Source of the DNA: Pseudomonadota bacterium
Lineage (GTDB): Bacteria; Myxococcota_A; UBA796; UBA9615
Length of the DNA stretch: 64,000 bases
Assembly (NCBI GenBank): GCA_024229515.1
Contig: JAAESI010000024.1
Location: 186,001 to 250,000 of the forward strand
Reading direction: 5' to 3'
Below are positions 25,633-35,102 of the stretch, piece by piece. The stretch's first letter is position 1, and each line of letters begins with the position of its first letter. The translations under genes and the position numbers were made by a program. The notes beneath the pieces are model-generated. The model did not search any database. It saw nothing but the letters and a program-made list of their open reading frames with translations, and was not told the origin of the DNA.

Positions 25633-27984
25633 CTACTCCTGCTCCTCGAGCGCCTCCAGCAGCGACTCGATCTGGTCCACGAGGCCCGTGCTGCCCGCCT
25701 GCGTGGCGAGGGTCCGGGCCTCTTCGAGCCGCACCTTGGCGTCCGCGGGGGAGCCAGTGTTGTACTCGAGGACGGCGAGGTTGTAGGTCACGGATGCGCG
25801 GCTGCCAAGCGTCTCCGGGGTCGTGCCCCAGGCCTGCAGGGCGCGGCCGAAGGCGGCGCGGCTGGCGTCGGCGTCGGCGTCGAACAACGCCTGCCCCGCG
25901 ATCATCCAGGCATCCCCCTCCAGCTTCCGGTCCGTGGTCGTGCCGGCGAACTCGGCCGCTGACGACGCCAGGGTCGCGGCCCCCGCGTCGTCCCCCCCAC
26001 CGGCGCGGGAGGCTGCCTGGTTGAGCACCGATCGGGCCTGCCCGAGCACGTCCCCGATCACTTCCGCGACGGACGCGGCTCGCTCGAAGGCGGCGGCGGA
26101 GTCCTCGAACTTCCCGGCCGCGCGGAGGTCGTGGCCGAGCCCCCGCAGCGCACCGGACAGCGCCCGTCCGACGGTCTCACGGCGGGATTCGTCGACCTCC
26201 CCATCGGCCCACGCCGCCTCGAACAGGAGGACCGCCCCCGCGGCGTCGCCTCCGTTGATGGCTTCGACCCCGGCGTTGTAGGTGTCGATGGTGCGCCGGT
26301 TGGCGATGAGGGCGGCGAGGGTGCCGTCGGGATCGTCGATCGAGGCGAGGAAAGCGTCCGCGTCATCGGGCCGGCCGTCGTCCAGCAGCGCGTAGACTAC
26401 GACCTCCCGCGCGTCGGTGACGAGGTCCTTCAGCGGCGCGCCGGGATCCGGTCTCACCTCCAGGGCGCGGCGTCCGCGGGCCTCCGCCTCGGCGAACCGG
26501 CCCGCCCGCTGGAGGCTCCACGCCAGCTGCAGATCGACCCGCATCCGCTGCCGCGCGGGCATCGCCGCCAACGCCGCAGCGGGGATGCGGTCGAGCTCGG
26601 CGAGGGCCTCGTCCACCGCCCCCGCGGCCGCGTCGATGATCACCACCTCGGTGCGCACGCGGTGGGCCTCGGTGCTGTCACCGACCAGCTCGGCCAGCTC
26701 GATGGCCCGGGTAGCGGCGGCGCGCGCGGGGACGAGCTCGTCCCGCTGGCTGTGCACCGTCGCCAGCTGCACGAGGGCGAGCCGCTCGGCTTCGATCGCC
26801 CGGGCCGACGCGAGCGCGTCCACGGACAGCTTCGCGAACTCCAACGCTTCGTCCAGCCGCCCCTGCCGCGAACGCAGCACGCTGAGGTAGCGGTGGGTCT
26901 CCGCCAAGGCCAGGGGCACCTGGTAGCGCGTCTGGATCGCGCGGGCCTCCTTCAGGAGCGGCTCGGCTGAAGCCAGGTCTTCGTCCTGGAGCGCCCACCC
27001 GGCTCGGTAGACGAGCACGTGCGCGCGGCCGACGTCGATGCCGGCTCGCTCGAACAGCCGCATGGACTCCTCCAGCGAGACCACCGCGGCCTCCGGCTCG
27101 CCGAGCTCCCGCTGAAGCTGGGCCACGGTCAGCAGCATCGAGGCGCGCACGGACTCGATCTCGATGTCGGCGACCTCGAGGGCAGCGCGGTCCAGCAGCC
27201 GGCGGCCCTTGTCCCTCTTGCCCTCGGCGAGCGCTACCGCCGCCAGCGACAGGTCCGCGTCCGCGGCCGCCGCCCCGAACCCCTTGGCCTTGCCCAGCCG
27301 GCGGCCCGCCGCGAGGGCCGCGTCCGCCGCGCTTCGGTCGCCTCCGGCGAGGTGCACGTTCCCCTCCCCCATCCAGCCCGCCGCGACCACCGACGGGAGG
27401 CCCAGGACCTCGCCCAGCTCGCGGGCGGCGCGGAAGTGCGCGAGCGCCTCGTCAGGCCGCCCGAGCAAGCGAGCGGAGGCCCCCAGGTTGAGCAGCCCCA
27501 CCGCTTCGTCGACCTTGCGATCCAGCTCCCGCGAGCGCACGAGGCTCCGCTCGATGACCGCCGTCGCGTCCTCGTGACGGCCGACCGCCTGGAGGAGCAC
27601 GCCGCGCAGGTACATGGCGCCGGTGTCGTCGGGGAGCACCTCGATGACCCGGTCGGCCCGCTGCAGGGCGACGTCGTACCGGCCCGCGGCGTACCAGGCG
27701 AGCGAGGCGTTGTAGGCGGCCTCGGGCCAGCCGGTGGACTCGGCGAGGCGGTCGAACAGCTCCGCCGCCGTCTCGTACTTCGCCTCGGCCATCGCCTCGA
27801 GGCCGGCGACGAACGTGCCCAGCTTCGCCTCGGGATCGTCCGGCTCCTTGGCCCGCTGCATCGGCCCGAGCACGTTTCCGTGCTCCGAAAGCCCCATCAC
27901 GGAGCGCGGGGCGTCCGGCGCGTCGGCCGCGCCCAGCAGCAGCGGGAGGAGCAGAATGCCGGCGAGGAAGTGGAATCGACCCAT
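25633..27984 (-). CDS. Exported TPR-repeat protein
   Basis: The 783-residue protein begins with a signal peptide (MGRFHFLAGILLLPLLLGAADA), followed by TPR-like helical pairs over almost the entire length (for example YNASLAWYAAGRYDVALQRAD and LNLGASARLLGRPDEALAHF). The mature protein is expected to be periplasmic or surface-exposed, acting as a scaffold. No enzymatic domain is visible. It heads a two-gene unit with the small TPR protein and is divergent from the lipoprotein gene at 28049, with 64 bases between starts. Confidence 0.75.
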   Translation of the reverse strand: MGRFHFLAGILLLPLLLGAADAPDAPRSVMGLSEHGNVLGPMQRAKEPDDPEAKLGTFVAGLEAMAEAKYETAAELFDRLAESTGWPEAAYNASLAWYAAGRYDVALQRADRVIEVLPDDTGAMYLRGVLLQAVGRHEDATAVIERSLVRSRELDRKVDEAVGLLNLGASARLLGRPDEALAHFRAARELGEVLGLPSVVAAGWMGEGNVHLAGGDRSAADAALAAGRRLGKAKGFGAAAADADLSLAAVALAEGKRDKGRRLLDRAALEVADIEIESVRASMLLTVAQLQRELGEPEAAVVSLEESMRLFERAGIDVGRAHVLVYRAGWALQDEDLASAEPLLKEARAIQTRYQVPLALAETHRYLSVLRSRQGRLDEALEFAKLSVDALASARAIEAERLALVQLATVHSQRDELVPARAAATRAIELAELVGDSTEAHRVRTEVVIIDAAAGAVDEALAELDRIPAAALAAMPARQRMRVDLQLAWSLQRAGRFAEAEARGRRALEVRPDPGAPLKDLVTDAREVVVYALLDDGRPDDADAFLASIDDPDGTLAALIANRRTIDTYNAGVEAINGGDAAGAVLLFEAAWADGEVDESRRETVGRALSGALRGLGHDLRAAGKFEDSAAAFERAASVAEVIGDVLGQARSVLNQAASRAGGGDDAGAATLASSAAEFAGTTTDRKLEGDAWMIAGQALFDADADASRAAFGRALQAWGTTPETLGSRASVTYNLAVLEYNTGSPADAKVRLEEARTLATQAGSTGLVDQIESLLEALEEQE

Positions 27985-28013
27985 GGACCGCGCAGCATAG
28001 CGTTCGGTCCGGT

Positions 28014-28042
28014 TTGACCCACCCTGGCGTGCGCCTTACCCT
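28014..28042 (+). promoter_or_regulatory. Promoter placing the transcription start at the lipoprotein ATG
   Basis: TTGACC (28014-28019) and TACCCT (28037-28042) are separated by 17 bases. Only six bases (TGCCCC) lie between the -10 box and the ATG at 28049, so the predicted start of transcription is at or next to the A of the ATG. No Shine-Dalgarno sequence is present, which fits a leaderless mRNA. Confidence 0.65.
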
Positions 28043-28048
28043 TGCCCC

Positions 28049-28639
28049 ATGCGTTCGCTCCGCCTGCTGTTTGCCGTGCCCGTCGCCTTTGGCCTCTCTT
28101 TCGCGCTGTCGGCGTGCCCCCCGAAGGACAAGGGCCCGGCCACGGATCCCGCGGACGAGAACTGGGTCGATCCGGTCCAGGAGTTCGTCGAGGACGGCTA
28201 CAAGAAGGTCACCCTCGACCTCAACGGCAACGAAGAGCCGGACGTCATCAACTACTACCGCGAGGGCGAAGGCTCCGAGGGCGTGCGCCTCATCCGCAAG
28301 GAGATCGACCTCAACTTCGACGGCAAGTTCGACTCGGTCCAGTCCTGGAAGGACGGCGAGATGACGTCGGAGCAGATCGACGCCGACTTCGACGGCCAGT
28401 TCGACTGGACCGACTTCTACTCCGCGGGTGAGCGCATCCGCGCGGAGTGGGACACCAGCTTCGACGGCCACCCCGACATGATCCGCTACTACGAGGAGGG
28501 CAAGCTCGCCCGCCTCGAGATGGACACCACCGGCGACAAGGCGGTCGACTACTGGGAGTACTACACCGACGGCGTCATGCAGCGCGCCGGGTGGGACCTC
28601 AACGCCGACGGCAAGATCGACAAGTGGGGCGAGCGCTGA
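28049..28639 (+). CDS. Lipoprotein with six EF-hand-like Asp-rich repeats
   Basis: The 196-residue product has a lipoprotein signal ending ALSAC (lipobox; Cys ~24). The mature part is six tandem units of about 24 residues, each with a D-x-N/D-x-D/N-G-x-x-D calcium-loop-like core followed by an aromatic pair: DLNGNEEPDVINYY, DLNFDGKFDSVQSW, DADFDGQFDWTDFY, DTSFDGHPDMIRYY, DTTGDKAVDYWEYY and DLNADGKIDKW. The pattern resembles bacterial EF-hand/thrombospondin-type-3 loops, so Ca2+ binding on the outer envelope is likely but inferred. I know no assigned function. Confidence 0.75.
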   Translation: MRSLRLLFAVPVAFGLSFALSACPPKDKGPATDPADENWVDPVQEFVEDGYKKVTLDLNGNEEPDVINYYREGEGSEGVRLIRKEIDLNFDGKFDSVQSWKDGEMTSEQIDADFDGQFDWTDFYSAGERIRAEWDTSFDGHPDMIRYYEEGKLARLEMDTTGDKAVDYWEYYTDGVMQRAGWDLNADGKIDKWGER

Positions 28640-28643
28640 GCCG

Positions 28644-30131
28644 CTAGTCCTGGGTTGCCGCGCAGGCATGCACCCCCGGGGGTCTCCCCTCCGTCACCGT
28701 CACCCCATCCAACAGCAGCCCCAGCGCGTCGCGCAGATCGTCGTAGCGCACGGGTTCGCCGGCCATCCCGCAGAAGACCGCCCCCAGCTCCCGGGCCGCG
28801 GCCGCGTCCCGCGCCAGGAAGGTCGCCCCGCGGGGGCCTGAGCCCAGCACCTCGACCCCCGCAGGCAGGGTCCCCGCGGCCAGCTCAGGAGCAGCCACGC
28901 CTTCGATGTGGACCACCGTGGGGAGCCCCTCCATCGCCGCCACGTCCGTGGAAAAGCGGTCCTTGGTCCCGGCCAGGGACGCATCCAGCGCCAGCGGGAG
29001 CAGCTCCGGCACGCGCCGCCCCGTCGGGTACCCGTAGCCGGCCAGGCCGAAGCGGCCGCCGTCCGCCTCCAGACGCGCCGCGGTGCGGTCCACGACCTCG
29101 GCCCGGGCCATCGTCCAGAGCTTCTCCTCCCCCGGATCCGCCCACCACGCTGCCGACAGCCCCAGGGCGAGCGCGACGGCGACGCCGATCGGTACCGCCG
29201 CCCGGCCCCGCGCGGCCAGCGCGAGGCACACCGCCGCCAGCGGGATCGCCGACCGCCAGTACCAGGGGTGCACGACGGAGGCCTGCGCGGAGATCGCGAT
29301 GAGCAAGCCGATCATGCCCAGCCCGACGGCCCCCACCCAGCGGGTGCGGCGGCCGCCCAGCACGAACAGCAGCAGCGGCGCCGCCAGCAGGAGCACGGCG
29401 TCCAGCCCCGGGCGGCTTCCGATGATCATCCACCACTCACCGAGCCCCCGCGGATCCATCCCCTCGGGCCGCGCCAGGGTCGTGAAGCTGGCCCGCTCGA
29501 TGACTCCGAGGTGCGGCAGGATCAGGGCGAGGGCGAGGGCGTAGCCGAAGATCGCGGCCGGGACCGCCTTCGCCCGAACCTGCGACAGCGCGAGGAACGG
29601 CGCGACCACGAACAGGGCGGAGGCCAGCGGGTGGTTCATCGCCGCCATCGGGATGCCCACCCCCAGCAGCACCGCGCCGGCCCAGGACGACGGGGTCCAC
29701 CACCCGCGGTCGGGATCCGCGACGACCAGGGCCATGCCGAGCACGGCCGCGGCGGACCACTCGATAGCGAGGTAGGCCTCGTGCCCCGACGCGAGGTTCT
29801 GCATCAGGTCCCGCGACAGCAGCAACAGCCCTGCCCCGATCACCGCGCCGATCCGGGTCGCGCCGAACAGCCGCGCGGCGGCGAACACCATCGGCACGAT
29901 CGCGGCCGCGAGCAGGCTCCGCAGCACCGCGAAGCTCATGAGGCTGTCGGCCGCCGCGGCCAGGGGGACGTAGCTGAGGCCTCGGCCGTAGCCGAAGCGG
30001 GGGTTGTGGTTGGCGAGGATGCCCCCGCCGCGGAGGATCTCCAGGGCGTCGACGATCGGCGTGTAGGCGTCGTCGGGGAACAGCATCGAGCGGCCGATGA
30101 GCACGCAGGGCACGGCCGCGAGCACGTACAA
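28644..30131 (-). CDS. Polytopic membrane protein, GT-C glycosyltransferase-like
   Basis: TTG 30131, preceded by AGGAG, gives 495 residues. About 10 hydrophobic spans fill the first 370 residues and a periplasmic-type C-terminal domain follows. The early loop FPDDAYTPIVDALEILRGG matches the acidic first-loop position of GT-C transferases (ArnT/PMT type), and there is an HPWYWR motif between later spans. The frame is open further upstream to 30668, but that part overlaps the preceding gene and has no good start. It closes a seven-gene run that includes manC (GDP-mannose synthesis), so sugar transfer from a polyprenyl-phosphate mannose donor is an attractive but unproven role. Confidence 0.6.
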   Translation of the reverse strand: MYVLAAVPCVLIGRSMLFPDDAYTPIVDALEILRGGGILANHNPRFGYGRGLSYVPLAAAADSLMSFAVLRSLLAAAIVPMVFAAARLFGATRIGAVIGAGLLLLSRDLMQNLASGHEAYLAIEWSAAAVLGMALVVADPDRGWWTPSSWAGAVLLGVGIPMAAMNHPLASALFVVAPFLALSQVRAKAVPAAIFGYALALALILPHLGVIERASFTTLARPEGMDPRGLGEWWMIIGSRPGLDAVLLLAAPLLLFVLGGRRTRWVGAVGLGMIGLLIAISAQASVVHPWYWRSAIPLAAVCLALAARGRAAVPIGVAVALALGLSAAWWADPGEEKLWTMARAEVVDRTAARLEADGGRFGLAGYGYPTGRRVPELLPLALDASLAGTKDRFSTDVAAMEGLPTVVHIEGVAAPELAAGTLPAGVEVLGSGPRGATFLARDAAAARELGAVFCGMAGEPVRYDDLRDALGLLLDGVTVTEGRPPGVHACAATQD

Positions 30132-30181
30132 GACCGCTCCTACGGCGGCGTCCGTGCGGTTCAGCGGCTCAGGCGGGGCCG

Positions 30182-30796
30182 CTACTCCTCGTCCGGATCG
30201 CTCCAGGCCTGCTCCTCGCTGGGGGTGCTCGCGAAGTCTTCGGGGGCCGCGTCCAGGAACCGCGAAGCCGAACCGAAGGTCGGCGGCGGGGCGGCGGGCG
30301 CAGCTGGAGCCGCCGGGGCCACGGGGGCCGCCGGAGCCGCCGGTGTCGGCGCGGCCTGCGGCGGGCGAGGCGGACGCTGCGCCCCTCCCCCGGCCGCCAA
30401 CGCACCGAGGAAGCCGAGCACCATGCCCATCGTGCTGGCGATGAGCGCGTGGCCGAACGCGAGCCCTCCCACGGGCACATCCGCCATCCCGCTGTCCCCG
30501 AGCATCGCCTGCATGAACGCCTGCTGCTCGACCGACATCCGCGAGGGGACGTTCAGGTACAGGTAGACGGCGGTCCCGAAGGCAGCCATCAGCAGCGCCG
30601 AGAGGATCGCCGCCCGGATGCCAGCCCCGGTCACGTTCGCCGTCGGTCCGCGCAGGTTCCGGGCCCACTTGACCGCCAGGAAGCTCGAGGCCGCGGGCGC
30701 GAACCAGCAGCAGCAGTTCAGCCCGCCCACCATGCCGCCGAGGATCCCGCAGATCAGGATCGGCTCGGCCAGCGATGCGGTGCGATCCGTGGTCAC
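30182..30796 (-). CDS. Small integral membrane protein with Pro/Ala-rich tail
   Basis: The 204-residue protein begins at GTG 30796, overlapping the manC stop by four bases. It has about three hydrophobic spans, around ~12-35 (with a CCCW cluster), ~60-80 and ~112-132, then a cytoplasmic Pro/Ala-rich low-complexity segment and an acidic C-terminus. I do not recognise the family. Coupled translation with manC and the GT-C-like gene suggests a role in the same envelope glycan pathway. Confidence 0.65.
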   Translation of the reverse strand: MTTDRTASLAEPILICGILGGMVGGLNCCCWFAPAASSFLAVKWARNLRGPTANVTGAGIRAAILSALLMAAFGTAVYLYLNVPSRMSVEQQAFMQAMLGDSGMADVPVGGLAFGHALIASTMGMVLGFLGALAAGGGAQRPPRPPQAAPTPAAPAAPVAPAAPAAPAAPPPTFGSASRFLDAAPEDFASTPSEEQAWSDPDEE

Positions 30797-31881
30797 AGAA
30801 GCTCGTCCCGACCGCGCTCGGCGAGCTCGTCGGTGACGTCCTTCACCTCCTGGGCGCGCTCGCGCGGCATCACCAGGATGGCGTCATCGGTGGCGACCAG
30901 GACGAGGTCCGAGACCCCCACCAACGCGACCGTCTTGCCGGGCGCGTAGACCACGTTGTCGGACGAGCCGACCGCCACGACCTCCTCGGCCTGGGCCAGC
31001 CCTTCGAGGGCATCCCAGCTGCCCAGATCGCTCCAGCCGCAGTCCAGCGGCACACTCATCAGGGACGGCGCCTGCTCCATCACGGCGTAGTCCACCGAGA
31101 TGCTCTCGAGCTTGGCGTACTCCTCCGCCAGCGCGGCCTGGTCGCCCTGCTGAATGCACGCCGACAGCAGCTGCATGCCCAGGTCGAGGTCCTCCCGGAG
31201 GTCCCCCATCACGTACCAGAGATAGCCCAGGCGGAACACGAAGATGCCGGCGTTCCACCACCAGCTCCCCTTGGCGGCGAAATAGTCCTCCGCCAGCTCG
31301 ACGCTCGGCTTCTCGCGGAACTGAAGGACCTTGCGGACCGGCACATCACTGTCGCCCGCGGTCTCCTCCTCGCCTCCGAGGCCGAGGTAGCCGAAGCCGG
31401 TGCTCGCGAACGTCGGCTCCACCCCCAGGGTGACGATCGTCTTGTGCTCGCTGGCGGCGTCCACGGCCCGCCGGAGCGAAGCTTCCCAAGCCTCCAGATC
31501 CGTCAGCCCGTGGTCCGACGGCAGCACGATGATCGGCTCGTGGGGACCGGCCCCCCGCAGCGCCACCGTGACGATGCCCAGCGCGATCGCGGGCGCGGTG
31601 TTCCGGGGCACCGGCTCCGCGAGCAGGTTGTCGCGGATGATGAGGTCGCCGACGTCGGCCAAGACCGCCGCCGCCTGATCCGCCGCCGTGATGACGAGCA
31701 CGCGATCCTTGATGGTGATGCCCAGGGCCCGCTGCACCGTGGCGCGCAGCAGCGTGCCGCCGTCGGGTCCCAGGGGGAGCAGGTGCTTGGGCGTCTCCCG
31801 ACGCGAGGCGGGCCAGAAGCGGCGCCCGCTCCCTCCCGCAAGGATGAACACCCAGGGCTTGGTCCGATCCACGTCCGCCAT
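30793..31881 (-). CDS. manC: Mannose-1-phosphate guanylyltransferase
   Basis: The 362-residue enzyme makes GDP-mannose from mannose-1-phosphate and GTP. The nucleotidyltransferase signature is FILAGGSGRRFWPASR with PKHLL (residues ~12-35), followed by EPVPRNTAPAIALG, FREKP, WNAGIFVF and the WSDLGSW motif near the C-terminus. Its length matches the monofunctional form, with no phosphomannose isomerase domain. It sits 12 bases downstream of trpS and overlaps the next gene. GDP-mannose feeds polysaccharide, LPS O-antigen or glycoprotein synthesis. Confidence 0.94.
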   Translation of the reverse strand: MADVDRTKPWVFILAGGSGRRFWPASRRETPKHLLPLGPDGGTLLRATVQRALGITIKDRVLVITAADQAAAVLADVGDLIIRDNLLAEPVPRNTAPAIALGIVTVALRGAGPHEPIIVLPSDHGLTDLEAWEASLRRAVDAASEHKTIVTLGVEPTFASTGFGYLGLGGEEETAGDSDVPVRKVLQFREKPSVELAEDYFAAKGSWWWNAGIFVFRLGYLWYVMGDLREDLDLGMQLLSACIQQGDQAALAEEYAKLESISVDYAVMEQAPSLMSVPLDCGWSDLGSWDALEGLAQAEEVVAVGSSDNVVYAPGKTVALVGVSDLVLVATDDAILVMPRERAQEVKDVTDELAERGRDELL

Positions 31882-31893
31882 CGAAGGCCTCCT

Positions 31894-32874
31894 CTACCGA
31901 CCGCCGAGGCCGACGGCCTCGCGCACGCGCTCCAGCACCGCACCACCGACCTCGCGGGCCCGGCGGGCCCCGTCGCGCAGCACGTCCTCGAGCTGATCCT
32001 CGTCCGCCCGGAGCGTCAGGTACGTCTCCCGGTACGGCGCGAGGTGTCCGTCCATGACCTCGAACAACGCCTGCTTGGCGTGCCCGTAGCCGTAGTTTCC
32101 GCCGGTGTAGTTCTCCCGCATCTGCGCCACCTGGTCGGCGTCCGCGAACAGCTTGTACAGCGTGAACACGTTGCAGGTGTCGGGGTCTTTCGGCTCCTCC
32201 ATGCCCTTGCTGTCGGTCTGGATGGCCATGAGCTTCTTGCGCAGCTTCTTGGGCGGCAGGAACACGGGGATGGTGTTGTCGTACGACTTGCTCATCTTCT
32301 GGCCGTCGGTCCCGATGATCGTCTGGACCTCTTCCTTCATGGAAGGCACCGGCAGCTTCAGCGTGTCGCCGAAGGTGTGGTTGAAGCGCTGAGCCATGTC
32401 GCGCGCCATCTCGATGTGCTGGACTTGGTCCTTGCCCACCGGCACGACGTCGCTGTCGTACATCAGGATGTCCGCGGCCATGAGCACGGGGTAGCTGAAG
32501 ACGCCGTGGTTGATCGCCCCCGCCTCCCCGCGATCGCGCGCCGCCTTGTAGGCGTGAGCTCGCTCCAGGTGGCCCATCGACGTCATGCAGCTGAGCACCC
32601 AGGTCAGCTCGGTGACGCCGGGGGTGTCGCTCTGCCGCCAGAACACCGACCGCTCCGGGTCGAGGCCGAACGCCAGGAAGATCGCCGTAGCGTCGTACGT
32701 CGCCGCCCGCATCGCCGCCCGATCGTGCGTCGAGGTGAGCGCGTGGTAGTCGGCCACGAAGTAGAAGGCGTCGTAGCTGTCCTGCAGCTCGATGGCAGGA
32801 CGGATCATCCCCAGGTAGTTGCCGAGGTGGGGCGCCCCCGTGGGCTTGATGCCGGACAGCGATCGCTTCGCCAT
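31894..32874 (-). CDS. trpS: Tryptophanyl-tRNA synthetase
   Basis: The 326-residue class I synthetase charges tRNA-Trp. The HIGH-equivalent is PHLGNY (residues 15-20) and KMSKS is at 193-197. The substrate-binding motifs SCMTSMGHLERA, YPVLMAADIL and VGKDQVQHIE are present. Length is typical of the bacterial enzyme. It lies in a run with trmL upstream (7-base gap) and manC downstream. Confidence 0.97.
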   Translation of the reverse strand: MAKRSLSGIKPTGAPHLGNYLGMIRPAIELQDSYDAFYFVADYHALTSTHDRAAMRAATYDATAIFLAFGLDPERSVFWRQSDTPGVTELTWVLSCMTSMGHLERAHAYKAARDRGEAGAINHGVFSYPVLMAADILMYDSDVVPVGKDQVQHIEMARDMAQRFNHTFGDTLKLPVPSMKEEVQTIIGTDGQKMSKSYDNTIPVFLPPKKLRKKLMAIQTDSKGMEEPKDPDTCNVFTLYKLFADADQVAQMRENYTGGNYGYGHAKQALFEVMDGHLAPYRETYLTLRADEDQLEDVLRDGARRAREVGGAVLERVREAVGLGGR

Positions 32875-32881
32875 GGGTTTG

Positions 32882-33355
32882 CTAGCACTCCAGTTGGCGC
32901 AGGGCCTCGTACACGGTGATGCCGACGGCCATCGACAGATTCAAGCTGCGGATGGGACCCGTCAGCGGAAGGGTATACGCCCGCTCGCCGGCCTCCGCCA
33001 GCAGCGCCGCCCCCAGGCCGGTGGTCTCTCGCCCGAAGACGAGCACATCGCCCCGGTCGAAGCGACGCTCGGTGTAGGACGGGGTGGCGTGCGAGGACAG
33101 GAACGTAAGCCGCTCCGGCGGCGCTCCGATCGCGGCGATGCAGGCCTCCCAGGAGGGGTGCACGTGCAGGTCCACGTGCTTCCAATAGTCCAGCCCGGCG
33201 CGGCGCACCGCCTTCTCGCTGAGGTCGAACCCCAACGGCTCGATGAGGTGCAACCGAACCCCGGTGCCCACGCACAGACGCCCTACCGCGCCCGTGTTCT
33301 GCGGGATGAGTGGCTCGACGAGGACCACGTGGAGGATCGGGCCGGACTCACTCAC
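32882..33355 (-). CDS. trmL: tRNA (cytidine(34)-2'-O)-methyltransferase, SPOUT family
   Basis: The 157-residue protein has the full SpoU/TrmL pattern: HVVLVEPLIPQNTGAVGRLC (motif 1 Asn/Gly-Arg), LIEPLGF, YWKHVDLHV, VFGRETTGLG (motif 2) and PLTGPIRSLNLSMAVGITVYEALRQ (motif 3 of the SAM-binding knot). It methylates the 2'-O of the wobble base in tRNA-Leu isoacceptors. Its start overlaps the end of ggt by eight bases, so translation is coupled. Confidence 0.94.
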   Translation of the reverse strand: MSESGPILHVVLVEPLIPQNTGAVGRLCVGTGVRLHLIEPLGFDLSEKAVRRAGLDYWKHVDLHVHPSWEACIAAIGAPPERLTFLSSHATPSYTERRFDRGDVLVFGRETTGLGAALLAEAGERAYTLPLTGPIRSLNLSMAVGITVYEALRQLEC

Positions 33356-35093
33356 TGGCGACGACCGCTCCGGCTCCCCCCGCCCGCGGATCTGCGCCCG
33401 CGTCGAACGTGCTCGTGGCCGGGTCGAAGGTGACCGCCTGCGCGGTGGCGAGGTGCCCCCGCTCCTGGAATACGAACCCCTCCGCGGTCAGGGCATCGCG
33501 GGTCGCCGCATCGATGCCGGCTTCGACGAAGACCATCTCGGGGAGCCATTGGTGGTGGATCCGGGGCAACGCGAGCGCTTCGGAGGCGCTCAAGCCCCGG
33601 TCGGTAACGCCCAGCAGGGTCTGGAGGGTCGACGTGATGATGATCGGGCCTCCCGCGGCGCCCACCGCGAGCACGACCTTGCCGTCCGCGTCGGTCACCA
33701 GGGTCGGGGACATCGACGACAGCGGCCGCTTGCCCGGGGCCGGCGCGTTGGCCTCCCCCTGAACCAGGCCGAAGGCGTTGGGCTGCCCCGGCCGGGCGGC
33801 GAAGTCGTCCATCTCGTCGTTGAACACGAGTCCCGTGCCGGGGTCGGCCTGCATCGAGCCGAACGCGAGGTTCACCGTCGTGGTCAGGGCGACCGCGTTG
33901 CCGTGGGCGTCCAGCACCGACAGGTGGGAGGTCCCGCCGTCGTCGTTCAGCAGCACCTTGCTGTCGCCCGTGATCCCGGCCCAGCCGGCCTCCAGAAGCG
34001 GCACCGGCCCCGCCTCGGGGGTGCGCTCCAGCAGCTTGCCGGTCAGGTCTTCGGCCATCAGCGCCTCCACCGGGACCTCACTGAAGTCGGGGTCGCCGCC
34101 GTAGGTCGCGCGGTCGGCGAAGGCGTGGCTCATCGCCGACGCCAACGTCCGGGTCCACTCCGTGGAGCCGTGGGCCATGGCGTGGTGCTCGCGCGCCTCC
34201 AGCATGCGGGTGATCTGCACGATCGCGAGCCCCCCGGAGCTGGGCGGGCCCATCGCGTGGATGGTGTGGCCCCGGTAGCTGGTGCTCAGCACCGGCCGCT
34301 CGCGGGTGGTGTAGGCGGCGAACTCGGCCTCGGTCCAGGGCACGCCCTCCCCCGCGAGGAAGCCGGCGATCGAGATGGCCAGCGGCCCCTTGTACAGCGC
34401 CGCCCCGCCATGGGCCTGCAGGTAGGCGAGGGTCTCGGCGAGGGACGGCCGCGTACACAGTTCGCCCTCGGCCAGGATCGTGCCCTCGGGGGCGAAGACC
34501 GCCTTCAGGCCCGGATCGGCGACGACCTTGTCCGTGTGGCGGGCGAGCGCGGAGGCCAGATCCGGCCCCACCGGGAAGCCGTCCGCGGCAGCGGTCCGCG
34601 CCGGCTCGACCACGTCGGCCCAGGGCAGCACCCCGCCGAGGGCGTGCAGTTCGGCCAGACCCATCGGCTCGCCAGGGATGCCCGTGGCCCAGCCGCCGCG
34701 CTGCGAGTTCTTCGCTCCGTCGGCGTACATGTCGGCGGTGAAGAAGCTCGGCGCCATCTCCCGGAAGTCGAGGCTGGAGACCACCCCCGCGGACGTCTTG
34801 TAGACGGCGAAGCCGCCGCCGCCGAGGCCGCTGCTCTGGGGGTTGGCGACGCCCAGCACCAGCGCCGTGGCGACGGCGGCATCGAACGCGGTGCCACCCC
34901 GGCGAAGCATCGCCTCGCCCGCGGCGGTGGCCAACGGGTGGGCCGAGGCGACGGCGCCCGCGGTGACGGACGGCGGCGGAGCCGGGGTGGGCGCTTTGGG
35001 GGTGGGAGCAGCGGTCTCGGGCTCGGCGGCGGGGGTCGCACAGCCGAACGCGAAGACGAGGAGGAGCAGCAACAGGCGCGACATGCGCCGCAC
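33348..35093 (-). CDS. ggt: Gamma-glutamyltransferase, lipoprotein type
   Basis: The 581-residue precursor has a lipoprotein signal (MRRMSRLLLLLLVFAFGC). The next conserved region is SSGLGGGGFAVY, and the autocatalytic processing site with nucleophile T388 lies in DDGGTSHLSV. That site splits it into large and small subunits. The small subunit retains SSMSPTLV and GAAGGPIIITS, which bind the glutamyl moiety. It cleaves glutathione and other gamma-glutamyl compounds. Lipidation would put it on the outer membrane or periplasmic face. Nine bases separate it from grpE. Confidence 0.94.
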   Translation of the reverse strand: MRRMSRLLLLLLVFAFGCATPAAEPETAAPTPKAPTPAPPPSVTAGAVASAHPLATAAGEAMLRRGGTAFDAAVATALVLGVANPQSSGLGGGGFAVYKTSAGVVSSLDFREMAPSFFTADMYADGAKNSQRGGWATGIPGEPMGLAELHALGGVLPWADVVEPARTAAADGFPVGPDLASALARHTDKVVADPGLKAVFAPEGTILAEGELCTRPSLAETLAYLQAHGGAALYKGPLAISIAGFLAGEGVPWTEAEFAAYTTRERPVLSTSYRGHTIHAMGPPSSGGLAIVQITRMLEAREHHAMAHGSTEWTRTLASAMSHAFADRATYGGDPDFSEVPVEALMAEDLTGKLLERTPEAGPVPLLEAGWAGITGDSKVLLNDDGGTSHLSVLDAHGNAVALTTTVNLAFGSMQADPGTGLVFNDEMDDFAARPGQPNAFGLVQGEANAPAPGKRPLSSMSPTLVTDADGKVVLAVGAAGGPIIITSTLQTLLGVTDRGLSASEALALPRIHHQWLPEMVFVEAGIDAATRDALTAEGFVFQERGHLATAQAVTFDPATSTFDAGADPRAGGAGAVVASE

Positions 35094-35102
35094 CCTATCC
35101 GA

